Shown: piece by piece, positions 10,939 through 21,530 of the stretch
Position numbering within the stretch: position 1 is the stretch's first letter
Layout of the letters: each line of letters opens with the position of its first letter
Source: Diplonema papillatum
Taxonomy: Eukaryota > Euglenozoa > Diplonemea > Diplonemida > Diplonemidae
Assembly: GCA_030068145.1 (NCBI GenBank)
Contig: JAPJBO010000401.1
Location: forward strand, 124,001 to 188,000
Direction: 5' to 3'
DNA length: 64,000 nt
Notes under the pieces: generated by a model
The model's database searches: none
What the model was told of the DNA's origin: nothing
Seen by the model: the letters and a program-made list of their open reading frames with translations, nothing else
Program-made: the position numbers and the translations under genes

Positions 10939-11149
10939 AAATACTCGAGGGGCTGCCTTGTGCTTACTTCGAAGGAGGCTAGAGGGGAAGAAAACAATAC
11001 AACTAATTGGGTCTTTTTGTTGAACGCTTACGCCGGCCACTAAACCCAGATTCACCGTGTGTGTTTCGTGTGGGCTACAGCACATTTACCTCCTTTGATC
11101 TTTTGCTGGCAGCCTCCTCAAGTATTTCCTACAAAGCAGGTGCTTATAC

Positions 11150-11152
<3 letters not shown>
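10939..11152 (+). repeat. R1 dispersed repeat, copy 2
   Basis: Full-length R1 copy from ACTCGAGGGGCTGCCTTGTG to GCAGGTGCTTATACAAAAA, immediately followed by an R8 unit. It sits in the 5' region of the 704-aa gene. Confidence 0.85.
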
Positions 11153-11180
<28 letters not shown>

Positions 11181-11579
11181 CGAGTTAGAGTGCAGGGACC
11201 ATCTCTCCGAGGAGTATCCGGTCGCCCCACTACTATCCCGTACTACTACGGCGGGCGCAAGTCGTTGCGCCGTGGGCGCGGAGCAAAGAAAAAGATAGAT
11301 AGTGATGGGCCGTGGAAGTCGGCATCCGATAATGTGTGTGTACTCAACTCACCTGCCGGATGGACCGGTTCCGAAAATGGATGATGCTCAAGCGATCCAT
11401 CCATATCTGGCCGCGGTATGGTATCCCAAAGCCAGGCATGCGTAGGAGTGGGTGGTCCACGCCGCGAAGTCGCTGGCGTGAGCCTAACCGAAGCGGGAGA
11501 GAAAGATGATGGTGGGCGGAATGATCCAAGGTAGTACAGTGATAGCTCCGCTCGTCGAACTGCACATTCAACGGCGGCA

Positions 11580-12010
11580 TGCTGGCAGCCGGGTCGCCGT
11601 CCGCGCTGTCCGTATCTGCACGATCGCCCCTCCTCGCATCTCTGGCGGTCGGAAGCCTCGAGCTGATATCAAAGCCCACCCTGCCATCCATGGGCGGGAG
11701 GTCGTTTGCTTGCTGCTTTTCTCTTCGTCTAGAGGACTCGAAGGACACCCCCGTCTTAAAAAGATCGGAGTGAGAAGATACTTACTTCGAGTAAAGGGGT
11801 CCTCATCTCGCTGAACGATGCATCAGCGTGAGTGTGTACGGGCCCACGCTCCCCGTCTTAAGATCCTGAATAGAGTTGGCAGATAGGAGAGATGCTGTCC
11901 GTCTGGTGTAAAAGACTCGATCATCTCCGGTCATTCCGGTCTCTGGCGGCTGGAGCCTTGAGCTGAACTTTATCGCAAAACATGTGGGAAGTAGAACGGC
12001 TCTGCCCACA
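11580..12010 (-). pseudogene. Two decayed copies of the 5' end of the 704-aa gene
   Basis: On the minus strand, 11610-11745 encodes DGRVGFDISSRLPTARDARR and about 11905-11975 encodes KFSSRLQPPETGMTGDDR. Both match the N-terminus of the 704-aa protein (GFSSRLQAARDAKRVSGDDR). Upstream matches to CCCGTCTT in the leader show that 5' flanking sequence was copied too. Neither copy keeps the ATG or continues into the body of the gene. Confidence 0.7.
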
Positions 12011-12478
12011 CGGCGCTGCGAGGCATGGCTAGGAACTCGGCAGCACCCGGTGTGCCCAATTCGCAGAAAACAAATGCGTAATGCGTAGTTTTGGCTGTTC
12101 ATATGTGTAAGTCGCAGTAATCGCCACCTATTATTGTCGCAGTCAACTCCACGTCTCATACGGCAGTGATGGCGCAAGCCCTGCGCGGCTCCCTGTGTTG
12201 CAAGACATAACAGCTTCGTACTATCTTTTTTGCGATAACCAGTAACCACCTTAGTGAGCATACTTGTTACAGCTAAAAAGGAACGTTGGCAGCGGTGTAA
12301 CCTGAACGCGTACAGGTCAAATCGCACAAACAAACTTTCTTCGGAAGCCTTGCTCTGTACGTAGCGTACGTGAGAGTTCTTCTACGAAGACGTTTCCGGC
12401 GCGGTCGCCGAGGTCGACTATTCGAAAATAAAGACTAATTAGTTCTCTGTCATTCGCATTCAGTACGAACTTAACATC

Positions 12479-12703
12479 GATGATGGCAAAGACACGGTAC
12501 ACCGCATCGATGGCAGACCGGAACAGAAAGCAGACAGGATGGCATCAAACCGACGCATCCTCGGGATCTTGTCGGACAGAGCAGTCGAAAATCTGGGCGA
12601 ACGCGGCCCCGTTGACGCCGTTGGTGTTGTGGTCGTCGACTGTGGCAAAGACGCGGTACACCGCACCGATGGCCGACCGGAACAGAAAGCAGACAGGATG
12701 GCA
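12479..12703 (-). pseudogene. Two 159-bp tandem copies of the PARG-like gene's 3' end
   Basis: The period is exactly 159 bp (53 codons), measured from GGCAAAG/GGCGAAA at 12485, 12644 and 12803, the last being inside the gene. The middle copy reads AVYRVFATVDDHNTNGVNG, then AAFAQIFDCSVRQDPEDASV and a stop. This is a protein-level match to the gene's own end (VFAIIEDHNSGGVNGAAFAE). The outer copy decays after VYRVFAIID. No start codons are present. Confidence 0.8.
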
Positions 12704-13615
12704 TCAAACCGACCCATCCTCAAGATTTTGCAGGACCGAGCAGTCGAACGCCTCCGCGAAGGCGGCCCCGTTGACGCCGCCGGAGTTGTGGTCTTCGATG
12801 ATGGCGAAAACGACGTGGGTGAACACCGCGCGGAACTCCGCGTCGACGGCGGCCCGGAACAGCCGCGCGACCACCGCCGGAGGGTTCCGGAAAGCGCCGC
12901 ACCCCAGCGCGGACAGCACCACGGCCCCGTGGCCGAACTCTGCGGCGGCGCCCAGGACGGCGCGGATCTTCTGCGCGGTCCTCTTCTCCGCCGCGGCGTC
13001 GAACACGCCCTTCACGGCCGCCGCGGTGACGACGGAGACCATGTCCGGCACCGGCAAAAACGGGTACCCGTCCGCTTCGGAGCCCCTGAAGAAAACGACG
13101 TCCGGATGGTACAGGCAGCCATCGTCCGGGATCGGATACAGCTCCCGCCTTCCCAGCGTGCACTGGATCAGGTTGCTCCGGCGGTGCAAGTTCTCCTCTT
13201 GCGCCCCCTGGGGACCGACGCCAGGACCCGACGGCGCGCCCATGTTCAGCATTGCAACCGGGCGACCCAGCCTCTTTTGCAGCGCAACGGCCGCCTGGAC
13301 GCAGTCCATGTTGACCACGGACACGACCGCGCGCGCCGTCCCGCCTCCCGGCGCCAGGCCCGCGGCCGGGGCGCTGGCACCCGCGGCCCTCCGCGAAACC
13401 GTTCCCCGGGGCGCCTTCTCGAGCAGGTCGTCCAGATCAACCCAGCCCCCGCTGCTGGACTTGTACCGCTTCTCCTGCAGGACCTTTCGGGTCTGGGCGA
13501 TGATCGCTTTCCTGGGCGGATGTGTCGCCCGCTGCCTGCAGCAATCCGCAAACCACGTGAGCCAAGCCGCGGGCTCATGCTCATTCGGATCATCCCAGTT
13601 CTGCCTACCAGCCAT
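12704..13615 (-). CDS. Macrodomain-type poly(ADP-ribose) glycohydrolase-like protein (TIGR02452/DUF2263-like), 303 aa
   Basis: The start chosen is the ATG at 13615 (MAGRQNWDD); an upstream extension would only translate a CT repeat. Features match the microbial-type PARG family, whose members hydrolyse ADP-ribose linkages: an N-terminal helix RKAIIAQTRKVLQEKRY, a strand VAMLNMGAPSGPGVG, then GAQEENLHRRSNL with the two adjacent glutamates at the usual catalytic site, LYPIPDDG, PDVVFFRG, and a C-terminal VLSALGCGAFRNPP phosphate-binding loop. The canonical PGGG turn is replaced by PGVG, which may alter activity. At 303 aa it is in the normal range. No targeting signal is seen, so it is probably cytosolic or nuclear. 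A 290-bp polypyrimidine run (minus strand) starts 30 bp upstream of the ATG. The 3' end is followed by copies of itself. Confidence 0.85.
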   Translation of the reverse strand: MAGRQNWDDPNEHEPAAWLTWFADCCRQRATHPPRKAIIAQTRKVLQEKRYKSSSGGWVDLDDLLEKAPRGTVSRRAAGASAPAAGLAPGGGTARAVVSVVNMDCVQAAVALQKRLGRPVAMLNMGAPSGPGVGPQGAQEENLHRRSNLIQCTLGRRELYPIPDDGCLYHPDVVFFRGSEADGYPFLPVPDMVSVVTAAAVKGVFDAAAEKRTAQKIRAVLGAAAEFGHGAVVLSALGCGAFRNPPAVVARLFRAAVDAEFRAVFTHVVFAIIEDHNSGGVNGAAFAEAFDCSVLQNLEDGSV

Positions 13616-13637
13616 TCCACTGGAAGTTTGACAAGTG

Positions 13638-13922
<285 letters not shown>

Positions 13923-13929
13923 ACATAAA

Positions 13930-16900
13930 ACAAGTCAAAAGGTGTGGGCCTGCCCAGCTCTTCCGGCTCTGTCGAGTTGTACGGACAGCTTCGAGTCAGG
14001 CGCCCGAGCGCTTGCCCGGTTCTCCCGTTGTGTCTCTCGTTTTCGGCCCTTTTGAGACTGTTTCAAATTCAATTGGGACATGCTTCGGGCAGCGGGTCGC
14101 ACTGCTCGCAATGTTTGAGAGCCTTGCATTCCTAGGAGATCTCCCCCTCTCTCTCCACGAGAAGAACTCCCTTTCCTAGTTCCTGACGGCCGCTCGATCG
14201 GACAGTGCCGGAAGGCTACCTCTAAGCCGGGCCCAGTCTAGTTTCTCGAAGCGCGCCCTTTCAATTCACGTTCAGATCCCGTGTCTCCAACTGCTGCAAC
14301 AGTTTTGCTCGGATCGACCAGGAAGGAATGATTTGAGGAGGTGACCCGCGGCATCGTCAGCGAAGGGTAAGTGTCGGCGTCTTCGGACAACGTCCTTGCT
14401 CCCGCTGGCCTGACGTGGTTAAACGCTCGCAGGCTCATGTCAGACACAGCGATCTTCTACTCGGCGCACGAGTCTAAGTGGGCTCGGGCGGCGTAACGCA
14501 CTGACGGGAGCCTCGCGGACGGTTCCTAGCAGCTAGCAGAAGGCACCCAGATCCGCCCGTCGCTCGGACTCTCGCAACGTATCGAGGAACTCCACAAGGG
14601 CAAACGAACGCTCTCCGGGAACATTTCGGCCGGGTATTTTCTTTTCGGTCCGGTGGGGCGGCCTTCTGGGCCGGCCTGTTCTCTCATCAACCGTGGCTGC
14701 CTCGCGGAGTTACCCCACACACCGTGATTGGCCAGTTGGGATTGCCTGGGGGCGAGCCTCCATGAACGAAGAGAAAAACAAAGCAAACCCCCCCTTACCA
14801 CTTTACACCAAAACGACCCCCCCGGCGGCGCCATCATCCACGGAAGCATTTTCTGCGGCTTGCACCGCGCCGACGACGTAACGACTTACGCGCCCGCCGT
14901 AGTAGTGTGGGGGGCAGCAGTGGGGCGACCACGGAAGTGATTCACTCCCTTTTTGCATTTTCCTGGGCTGAAAAGCAGCAGCATGGCACCCATGCCTGAG
15001 TAGCCGGCGGAGAATTCCGAACGCGAGTCTTTGTCTGGGAGAAGAAGGCTTCAAATGGGAGGCAATAATACTCATCTCCGCCATTGTGTTCGTTTTTCGA
15101 ATCTCCGGCCCGGACCGAAGAAAGAAAAGGGCAACAAATTAACGCCGAAACTTTTAGAAAGGCTGAAAGCGCTACAAGGGCAACGCCTGCCGCGGGTACG
15201 ATATCCGAAGGGAACATGCAGAAATGCCGCGTGTCTATGGGTGTGTCCTTTGTGCACAGCGCGGAAGGCTTTGTAATAGAGCAAGACCGCTACAAAAGAA
15301 CTTAGTCATTCACCGCGGGAACGAAAGCGGAACGGACTATGTGGGAAGGTGTCGGCTAGCGCACGAGTGCTGGCTTCTCCTTCGCATCGGCGAGTACTGG
15401 ACGATCCCAGCCAGTGTGGGGGCTGGCCCCTGAGCTGGCCGGTGCCGGGGCTGAGGACCGCACAAACGACCGCAAAACCACCCCCGCAATCCGGAGTGGG
15501 AGTCCGGAGTGCAGTATACCCATTTCGAGTCCCGGAGAGCCTCGGCCCGCAGGGCTGCCGGAGGCACACTGGCCAGCTGTCACACTGTCTCAGCTGAGGC
15601 TTGTAGGGCGAAAGTCTGCTTCCTTTTTTCAAGATCACCTTCATCTTCTTAGCTCCTTTGAATATGGGGCGTGGTTCCTCATCTCTTTTCTTAGGCGATC
15701 AGCCACGCGGGTGCGCGCAGCGATACACACACTGGCGACGCCGACAGATGGATCGTTCTCTCTGTCACTCAGTCTGCCAACGGTAGGCTAGGTTGGTGGG
15801 GAGTAGGGAGAGAGGGGATTGTAGTGCCGTGCTTTAGGCAGAACACTGCCACCACATGCATGTGTGGTGCATCAACGAGAGAAAAAAGAAGGGGGTGCAC
15901 GACTTTAGAAGAGGGGCTCGAACGTACCCTGCTTCATGGTGCGGAACTCATGTCATCAAAGAATAGACCGAGGTATGACGCCTCACAGTCAGCCAGCCGG
16001 GTCTCCCACGCGCGCCCTTGGTGCGAAAGGGGAACGAACTCACGGTCGAGCTGATTGAAAGAAGTAGCGGTTGGTCTTCAAAAGATGCTCTGTTTGCTGT
16101 TTCCGTCGATGTGTGGCACTACGTAGTGGTATGTGGTAGATACCGCTCCTCAAATGGTCCACGAGATGCTGTGATAGCATCCGCGAGCTCGTAATCTCGG
16201 CCTGTGAGGTCACCCTGGGGTGGTGTTGGGACCGTATCACCACCTACGCAGTACGGGTGTGTACACGTACACCCTTAGTACCACCATACCTACCACTGAG
16301 AGCCAATGGGCCTAAATACATCTCTGGCGCGCATTCAGGGGAACATTTTACGTCAAAATCAGCAAACCGGGGTCGGCCGGGGGGAAGACATGTGAAAAAC
16401 GGGGGTTTGCCTAACACGCGCAGGAAAACGTCGTCACCACGATTTGCGATTTGCGGTATTTTTCGGAAACTGTGCTTGGGTGCCGAGCTTGGGTGTCGGC
16501 GTTGTGTGGAGAGAGCGGTCGTGCCTCCTTCGAATCTGGAAGCAATCTGCTCATTCTCTCCGTGCGTAACTTGAGGTGAAAATAAATGCCGTAGACGCCC
16601 CTCGGCACATTTTCTACTGAGGCTAGAGGGAAGTGAAACAACACAAACGTAAAATGGGAATAAATGGTGAACGCTTACATCCTCCGCGCTAACCGGGATT
16701 CGCCTTGGCTTCGTTCGAAGAAGCACAGGCGAATCAGCACATTTCAACACGGTTACTTCTTTTACAGCGGGAGGCCGCCAGGACTACTTCCTTCCGAGCA
16801 GGTGCGCATTCAAAGAGCATTTCCGGAGTTAGGACTCACACGGATAAAAGAAGTATCGGACGAATAGCACCAACTGAACAATGACGGTGAAAACGGCTCG

Positions 16901-17398
16901 CGCTTCGATTACATTTTCATGTTCACAAGATACGATGTCGTGGTCGAACGACGGACCAGCGTGTGTGATATGCAGCCCTCGAGACGGGTGCAACACATTG
17001 AATGCCTCCGAGGGCAGTCCTAGCGGTAGGTCCGAAACGCAAGCGTGAAGAACACGGCACCTCTCTGTAGTACGCTTTGAGGTTTTTAACATACCAGCCG
17101 ACATCGCATTGTATAATTCCTGAACATCGCTCGAATGAAGCTCTCAACGCAGCGTATCACTCGGTGTATGCTATAAAGCAATGCCTTCGTCGGCAAGTGA
17201 ACACAGGCCCACGCTTGAACGAGTGTTCTACGGATATCCGGAATGTGGTGCAGGCTGCCTGGGGGTACAACTGGCGTCGAGGTGCGTCTTCTGGCATTGC
17301 CCTGAAAACGAACGGCCTCAGCTCAGCAAGATGCCAGGGTGGCGAGTGACTCCGATGGCAGTCAATCGATATGATGAGTGCCGTAAGCCGGCACGGTC
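13930..17398. other. Intergenic region with decayed repeats
   Basis: No convincing gene. Noted content: a 66-codon minus-strand ORF with ATG at 14438 (MSLRAFNHVRPAG...) and a small plus-strand ORF around 15084-15305, both unconvincing; an R9-like segment at 14690-14800 (GTGATTGGCCAGTTGGGAT); an R11 repeat (CCGCACAAACGACCGCAAAA) at 15455-15520, repeated at 22889-22955; a diverged R1 copy at about 16588-16830; and an ACGGATATCCGGAATG block at 17225-17300 shared with 47145-47215. Confidence 0.5.
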
Positions 17399-20300
17399 CT
17401 ATTCAAAAGGAGCGAGCACGGCCGACACGATGCCATGGTCAGACGGAAACGCAAGCGTCGGGAACACGGTGTTCTCCTTGTACACGGCCTCGCCGGTATT
17501 GTCCTTCGTCGTGCGTTTGAGGCTAAAGTGCTGGCGGTCGAAGATAATGAAGTCCTTTGGATGCTTGTCGCCCTTCGCAGCTTGGTCTGCAAACGTTACG
17601 GCCTTGTTCAATTGCGACTGCAGGTGCGTGCGGGCGTGGAAGGTTGTAAAGTTACGCGGGTTCGGATTTTCACCTGTAGATGTGTGTGTTTGGCAGTGAG
17701 TAGAGGGGACACTCAACCGAGGGCTAGCCAAGTTTTCAAAAATGGCTCGGATTGAAGGCTTGTGCGACACAACAAAACACAGTGTGTCAGAAATGGACAC
17801 AATTTTTTGACACAAAGTTGTGGTTTTCGTGTCAATTTTCCTGGTTGGTTGAAAACCAGCCAAACCTTCTGAAATCTCATTTTTAGGGTACTCTCGGCAA
17901 TCAAAACCTACTTTTTGCGACCTAAATCTCTTCCACTGAGCTTTTCTCTCACTCAAAACCCGGGGGTTTCGCTGCGACCGCGTTTCACATGGGTGTCACT
18001 GGCTGTAGTCTTCGGTACAACCGCTGGCTACCGTAGGCTGTTTTGCCAGTACCGTCAACGAGAAGGAGGAAGGAAAGTGTCGGCGTCTGCGAAAGGAGAC
18101 TATCTTCTGAAGAAATGTGGCGGTGAGCACTGCCTGAGAAGAAAATGGCAGTGGAGCTGCAGCTGAAGTCACACTCTGCCTACGTAGATGATCAGTTGTC
18201 AGGAATGACTCGTCCGAATCATCCCGATGGCACCCTTCGTAGTCGCGCGTCGCTTCGCGTGTTCCGCACTCGACGAGCACGCTCTATCTGCACTAGTCTG
18301 CCTCGCAGTCCCCATAAATTGGTTCGGATACGTGCACCCCCCGCACGCACTCCTCCGGGAGCCGTCGGCTGGTTCCAGCTGGACGCCGGCGCCGGCGCTG
18401 CCGCATTCGCCCACGCCGGCGCCGCGACCGGCAGGCGCGGCGGGTGGGGCCGCCCTCCCCAAGGCTGCACGCCGTCGTCGAGAACATCGCGCAGTTCCTC
18501 AACGCGGTCTCCGCCGCGCCGCCCGAGCCGGCCCGTTGCTGCGCGGCGCCCGGCGGGGAGCCCGCCCCCGGCCCGGCCGGCGAGTGCGTTCTCACAGTCC
18601 ATCTGCGTCTGTCCTGTCCGAACGGACTTCTTCCTGCGCGCGTGAGGGGGTCGTCTCCTCGGCAAGTCTGACTGGCGAAGCGACGCCTCCGTTGTCTCGG
18701 GGTGCACGCCACCGCGGAGAATGCCGCAGCGGCCTCCGGTGTGTCCTTCGAACCGGTGTATGAAGGGCCAGCTCCATGCATGCTTGCAAGCGCTTCTTCA
18801 TTCGGTACCGAAACCTCTTTAGAGCCACTGTTTTACCACGAGTAGTAACCAGCGACGGGCGCGACGTCAATGACAGCCAGAGGAGGAGCGGGAGAGCCGC
18901 AGCCAATCAGATTTGACTCTTACAGTAGAAGCTGCAAAGAAACTGAAAATAATCAGGAGCTGGCTGGTAGGCTGAGAGAGACTGGAATTGCCGGCGAGAC
19001 GCCAGGGCGCAGGAGCTATTTCCCCTGTCATCAACTTCAAGTTGCAAGCTGCTTCTCCTAGCAACGGCCGCTGCACAATTTGCAAGCAAGGCGAGCAAAC
19101 TCGCTGAAGTCAGCGAAACCAAGAAACCGAGCCGAACAAGCTGCGGCCAAGGGTACCTCAGTGAACCCAGCTGTTCTCGTGATGAAACTTGAGGCAAATG
19201 TCTCGGGGAAGACGCCGATGATGACATTTTCACCACAAAGGCCAGAATGTTCGAGAACGGGCAAAAAGTTAAATAGTGAGCCGAGCACACCGACCTCCGC
19301 ACCGGTGCGCTGTTCGGTGCGCTGCACAATTCCTTTGTTGGTGAGATTCTGTCGCTGGTCCACGTAGCAGACCTCTTCCGTCGATTTTATGCTCACATTC
19401 AGCTCCGATGAAGAGATTTGTGAAAACTGGACCCGGGGGAAAAAGGTATGTGTGATTCGTGGGACCTTCCAAGTTGCAGGGCGCCGGACGTGGAAACTAC
19501 CATGTATACCAGAAACATTGGAGAGGTGGGAATCGATCCTCTGGTTGGTGATATTTCTTCGCTGGTCCATGTAGCACACCTTTTTCGACGACTTTTTTCC
19601 CTTCCGCGGTTTGAACTCGTGTAAGTCTGGTGGAAACCTTTTGACCGCCGCGGGAAATTTCCTTCGCAGTTTGAACTTTTGGCCGCTGCAGGAAATTCCT
19701 TCCGCAGTTGGAACTCGTGGAAACTTCATGACCGCCGCGGGAAATTTCCTTCCGCACGCAGTTTGAAGTTTCACGGCGAATACAAGAGGTACCTCTTGTA
19801 TTCGATCCCCCCGTTTAATGAGTTTTTCGGTATTGAGGTTGAAAAGGTCAACTAAGCGTGCATTACCCTGCCAAATGATTCAACAGTCGTACGCCCAGTT
19901 CGGAAGGCCCTTGAACGATCGAAGTGCATGGGTGTTAGGACCACCCTTGGCGAGAGGAAATCTGTTGCCCAGTCCGGCCTCCTCTCCTCTCTCATTAGTA
20001 AAAACAAGGGCAAACAACACACCCCAGCAACTGTTGAGGTTGCGGTCGACGAAGTAGTCCGTGAAGTCTTGAACTCCCTGGTGAGTCGCATCCCCGGACT
20101 GGTGCGTGTTGGCGTCAAGCCCAAAGATGAGCTTGCGCAGAGTCCCTCTGGTGTGCAATACGGCATTGAGAACAGGCTTCGAAAGCAGCCCATTGGTATC
20201 CCCGTGAAACGACGACAGCAGCAGCAGGCTGTTGGTGGGCAGGTGTGTGGCGGCCAATACCAAGAGGTCGCCAGGGGAGGCCCCGCCTTCCATCTTTTGA

Positions 20301-21325
20301 AGAGCAGCCCCGGTGAGCTCTTCCGTGTCAGCCCACTTGCCGGTCTGCAGCAAGATGACGCTATTCTGGTTCCTGTAGTTGTCAAACCCGGCTGGCTTGT
20401 GCAGTTTGAACCGAGAGGAGAGCGCATGTTGTTCGAACTCAGCCACCATGGAGCCGGAAAACTCTTGGAGGAAGATAACCTCCGAGTCGCTGTAGTGGCT
20501 GTGGAGGATGTCGAGGGTGCGGCGCGGCTTGCCGGTGTTGAGCTTGGAGCACATTTCAGAGCGGACTTGGGGCCACTCGCGGTCGATCGTGTACAAGGCG
20601 TTCGTCAAGACAGTGTCGAAGATTGCGCCGTGCAGGGTCTGCAGAGGGATGGACATCTGCTCTTCCTCCGCCGTCACGGATGGGTACTTCGCCCGCGTGA
20701 TTGGGACGAGCATGTGTTGAATTTGCTTTTTTGGCCAGCGGCCGTCTCGGGCTTGGACCGAGTGCTCCTCGTCGAAAATGTACTCGAGCCATTTCGGCCA
20801 CCAGACGTTCACGCGCGAGAGGTCTCCCGCGTAGCAATTGATGGGCGTCGGTCTGAAAACGGTCCCCTTGCTGGTGGCCACGGTGTTCGTGACGCGGTCG
20901 AACATGGAAATAAGCCGCTTCTTCCCGATGACCTTGTCCTTCAGGAACTCAGTGATAGCCTTCCGGTTGCTCAGGTCAGCTTTCCACCGTCTTTCGACCT
21001 CGTCTACGTTGTACCAACGTGCCTTCCTCATGGCTGCGAATAGCTCAGCTGCCATCTCTTCCGTGAAGTAATCCTTCAACAGCCAGTCCGTAGCCGGTGT
21101 GGGTCGTTCGATTTCTTCGGCGAAATTTTGCATCAATGCGTTGTACTGCTCGTTTCCCGTGATCCAGTACTCAAACGGGTTGTTGTTCACTGCGGCGACG
21201 TTCCACGTTGTTACCTTCATGTCACCTTGCTCCAACGCTGGCCCTGTTTGCCGCGTTAGCACCGCCAGATACCCGCCTGCACACATGACCAGCAGGATTG
21301 CCGCCGCCTTTCGCGAGAACCTCAT
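17399..21325 (-). CDS. Endonuclease/exonuclease/phosphatase (EEP) family protein, two exons, 525 aa
   Basis: Exon 1 runs 21325-20023 and exon 2 runs 17673-17399 (1303 + 275 nt, 526 codons including stop). The donor is CTGGG|GTGTG and the acceptor is ATCTACAG|GTGAA. Joining them keeps the frame and reads LNSCWGENPNPRNFTTF. Only the spliced product has the full EEP catalytic set: TTWNVAAVNNN (Asn), VIFLQEF (Glu), FGLDANTH (Asp/Asn) and, from exon 2, FPSDHGI (Asp-His). An N-terminal hydrophobic segment (AAAILLVMCAGGYLAVL) after RFSRK suggests a secreted or type II membrane-anchored enzyme, perhaps facing the secretory lumen. The substrate (nucleic acid, phosphoinositide or sphingolipid) cannot be assigned from sequence. 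An unspliced reading would stop at 19880 and lack the SDH motif. Confidence 0.88.
17674..20022 (-). other. Intron of the EEP gene, 2349 bp, repeat-rich
   Basis: A GT-AG intron with a pyrimidine- and ACAC-rich 3' end. It contains a decayed copy of the R6 foldback family (about 19365-19815, ending in a perfect 28-bp palindrome with half-site CGAATACAAGAGGT at 19779-19806) and several GGAAATTTCCTTCCGC sub-repeats at 19665-19760. It also holds a GC-rich island at 18330-18600. The rest is unremarkable. Confidence 0.8.
18330..18671 (+). pseudogene. GC-rich coding-like fragment inside the intron
   Basis: The base composition of about 270 bp matches genes in this window rather than intronic DNA. In one plus-strand frame (18444-18671) it reads LHAVVENIAQFLNAVSAAPP followed by EPARCCAAPGGEPAPGPAG. 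There is no ATG, and open frames exist on both strands because of the GC content. It may be a captured exon or gene fragment; the source is unknown. Confidence 0.3.
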
Positions 21326-21344
21326 CGTGTGTATGTGGGTGCGT

Positions 21345-21530
21345 GCGTGTTACGCGTTTCTCTGACGATTTCCTATTTTTCTTGAAAGTATGCTAATACT
21401 GCAGGGAATAGTTGACTAGACCTCTTGGGTTTGTGCTAACCACGAATTGAGGAGTCGGGAGAACCTACAAAGCCAAAAGCAGGACCGACCCCCCCCCGTT
21501 CGTGAGAAAAAGCGAAGAATAAAAACAAGG
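21345..21530 (+). repeat. R5 dispersed repeat, copy 1 (second at 40195-40360)
   Basis: About 150 bp is almost identical to 40195-40360: GGGAATAGTTGACTAGACCT, GAGGAGTCGGGAGAACCTAC, AAGCAGGACCGACCCCCCC. A poly-C run (9 versus 7 C) lies inside. Both are on the plus strand. Confidence 0.85.

Noticed and set aside
9657..10982. 441-codon plus-strand ORF
   Set aside because: Antisense of the 704-aa gene; its Cys/Ser-rich composition is the usual shadow of GC-rich Ala/Gln codons.
15031..15305. Overlapping plus-strand small ORFs (PKKEKGNKLTPKLLERL... and FRKAESATRATPAAG...)
   Set aside because: Two frames look equally protein-like, neither has splice or start support, and no homology is recognised.
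19880..20022. Unspliced C-terminus of the EEP ORF (VLFALVFTNERGEE...)
   Set aside because: Exon 2 at 17.4-17.7 kb supplies the missing catalytic motif with exact frame and GT-AG sites, so this stretch is intron.
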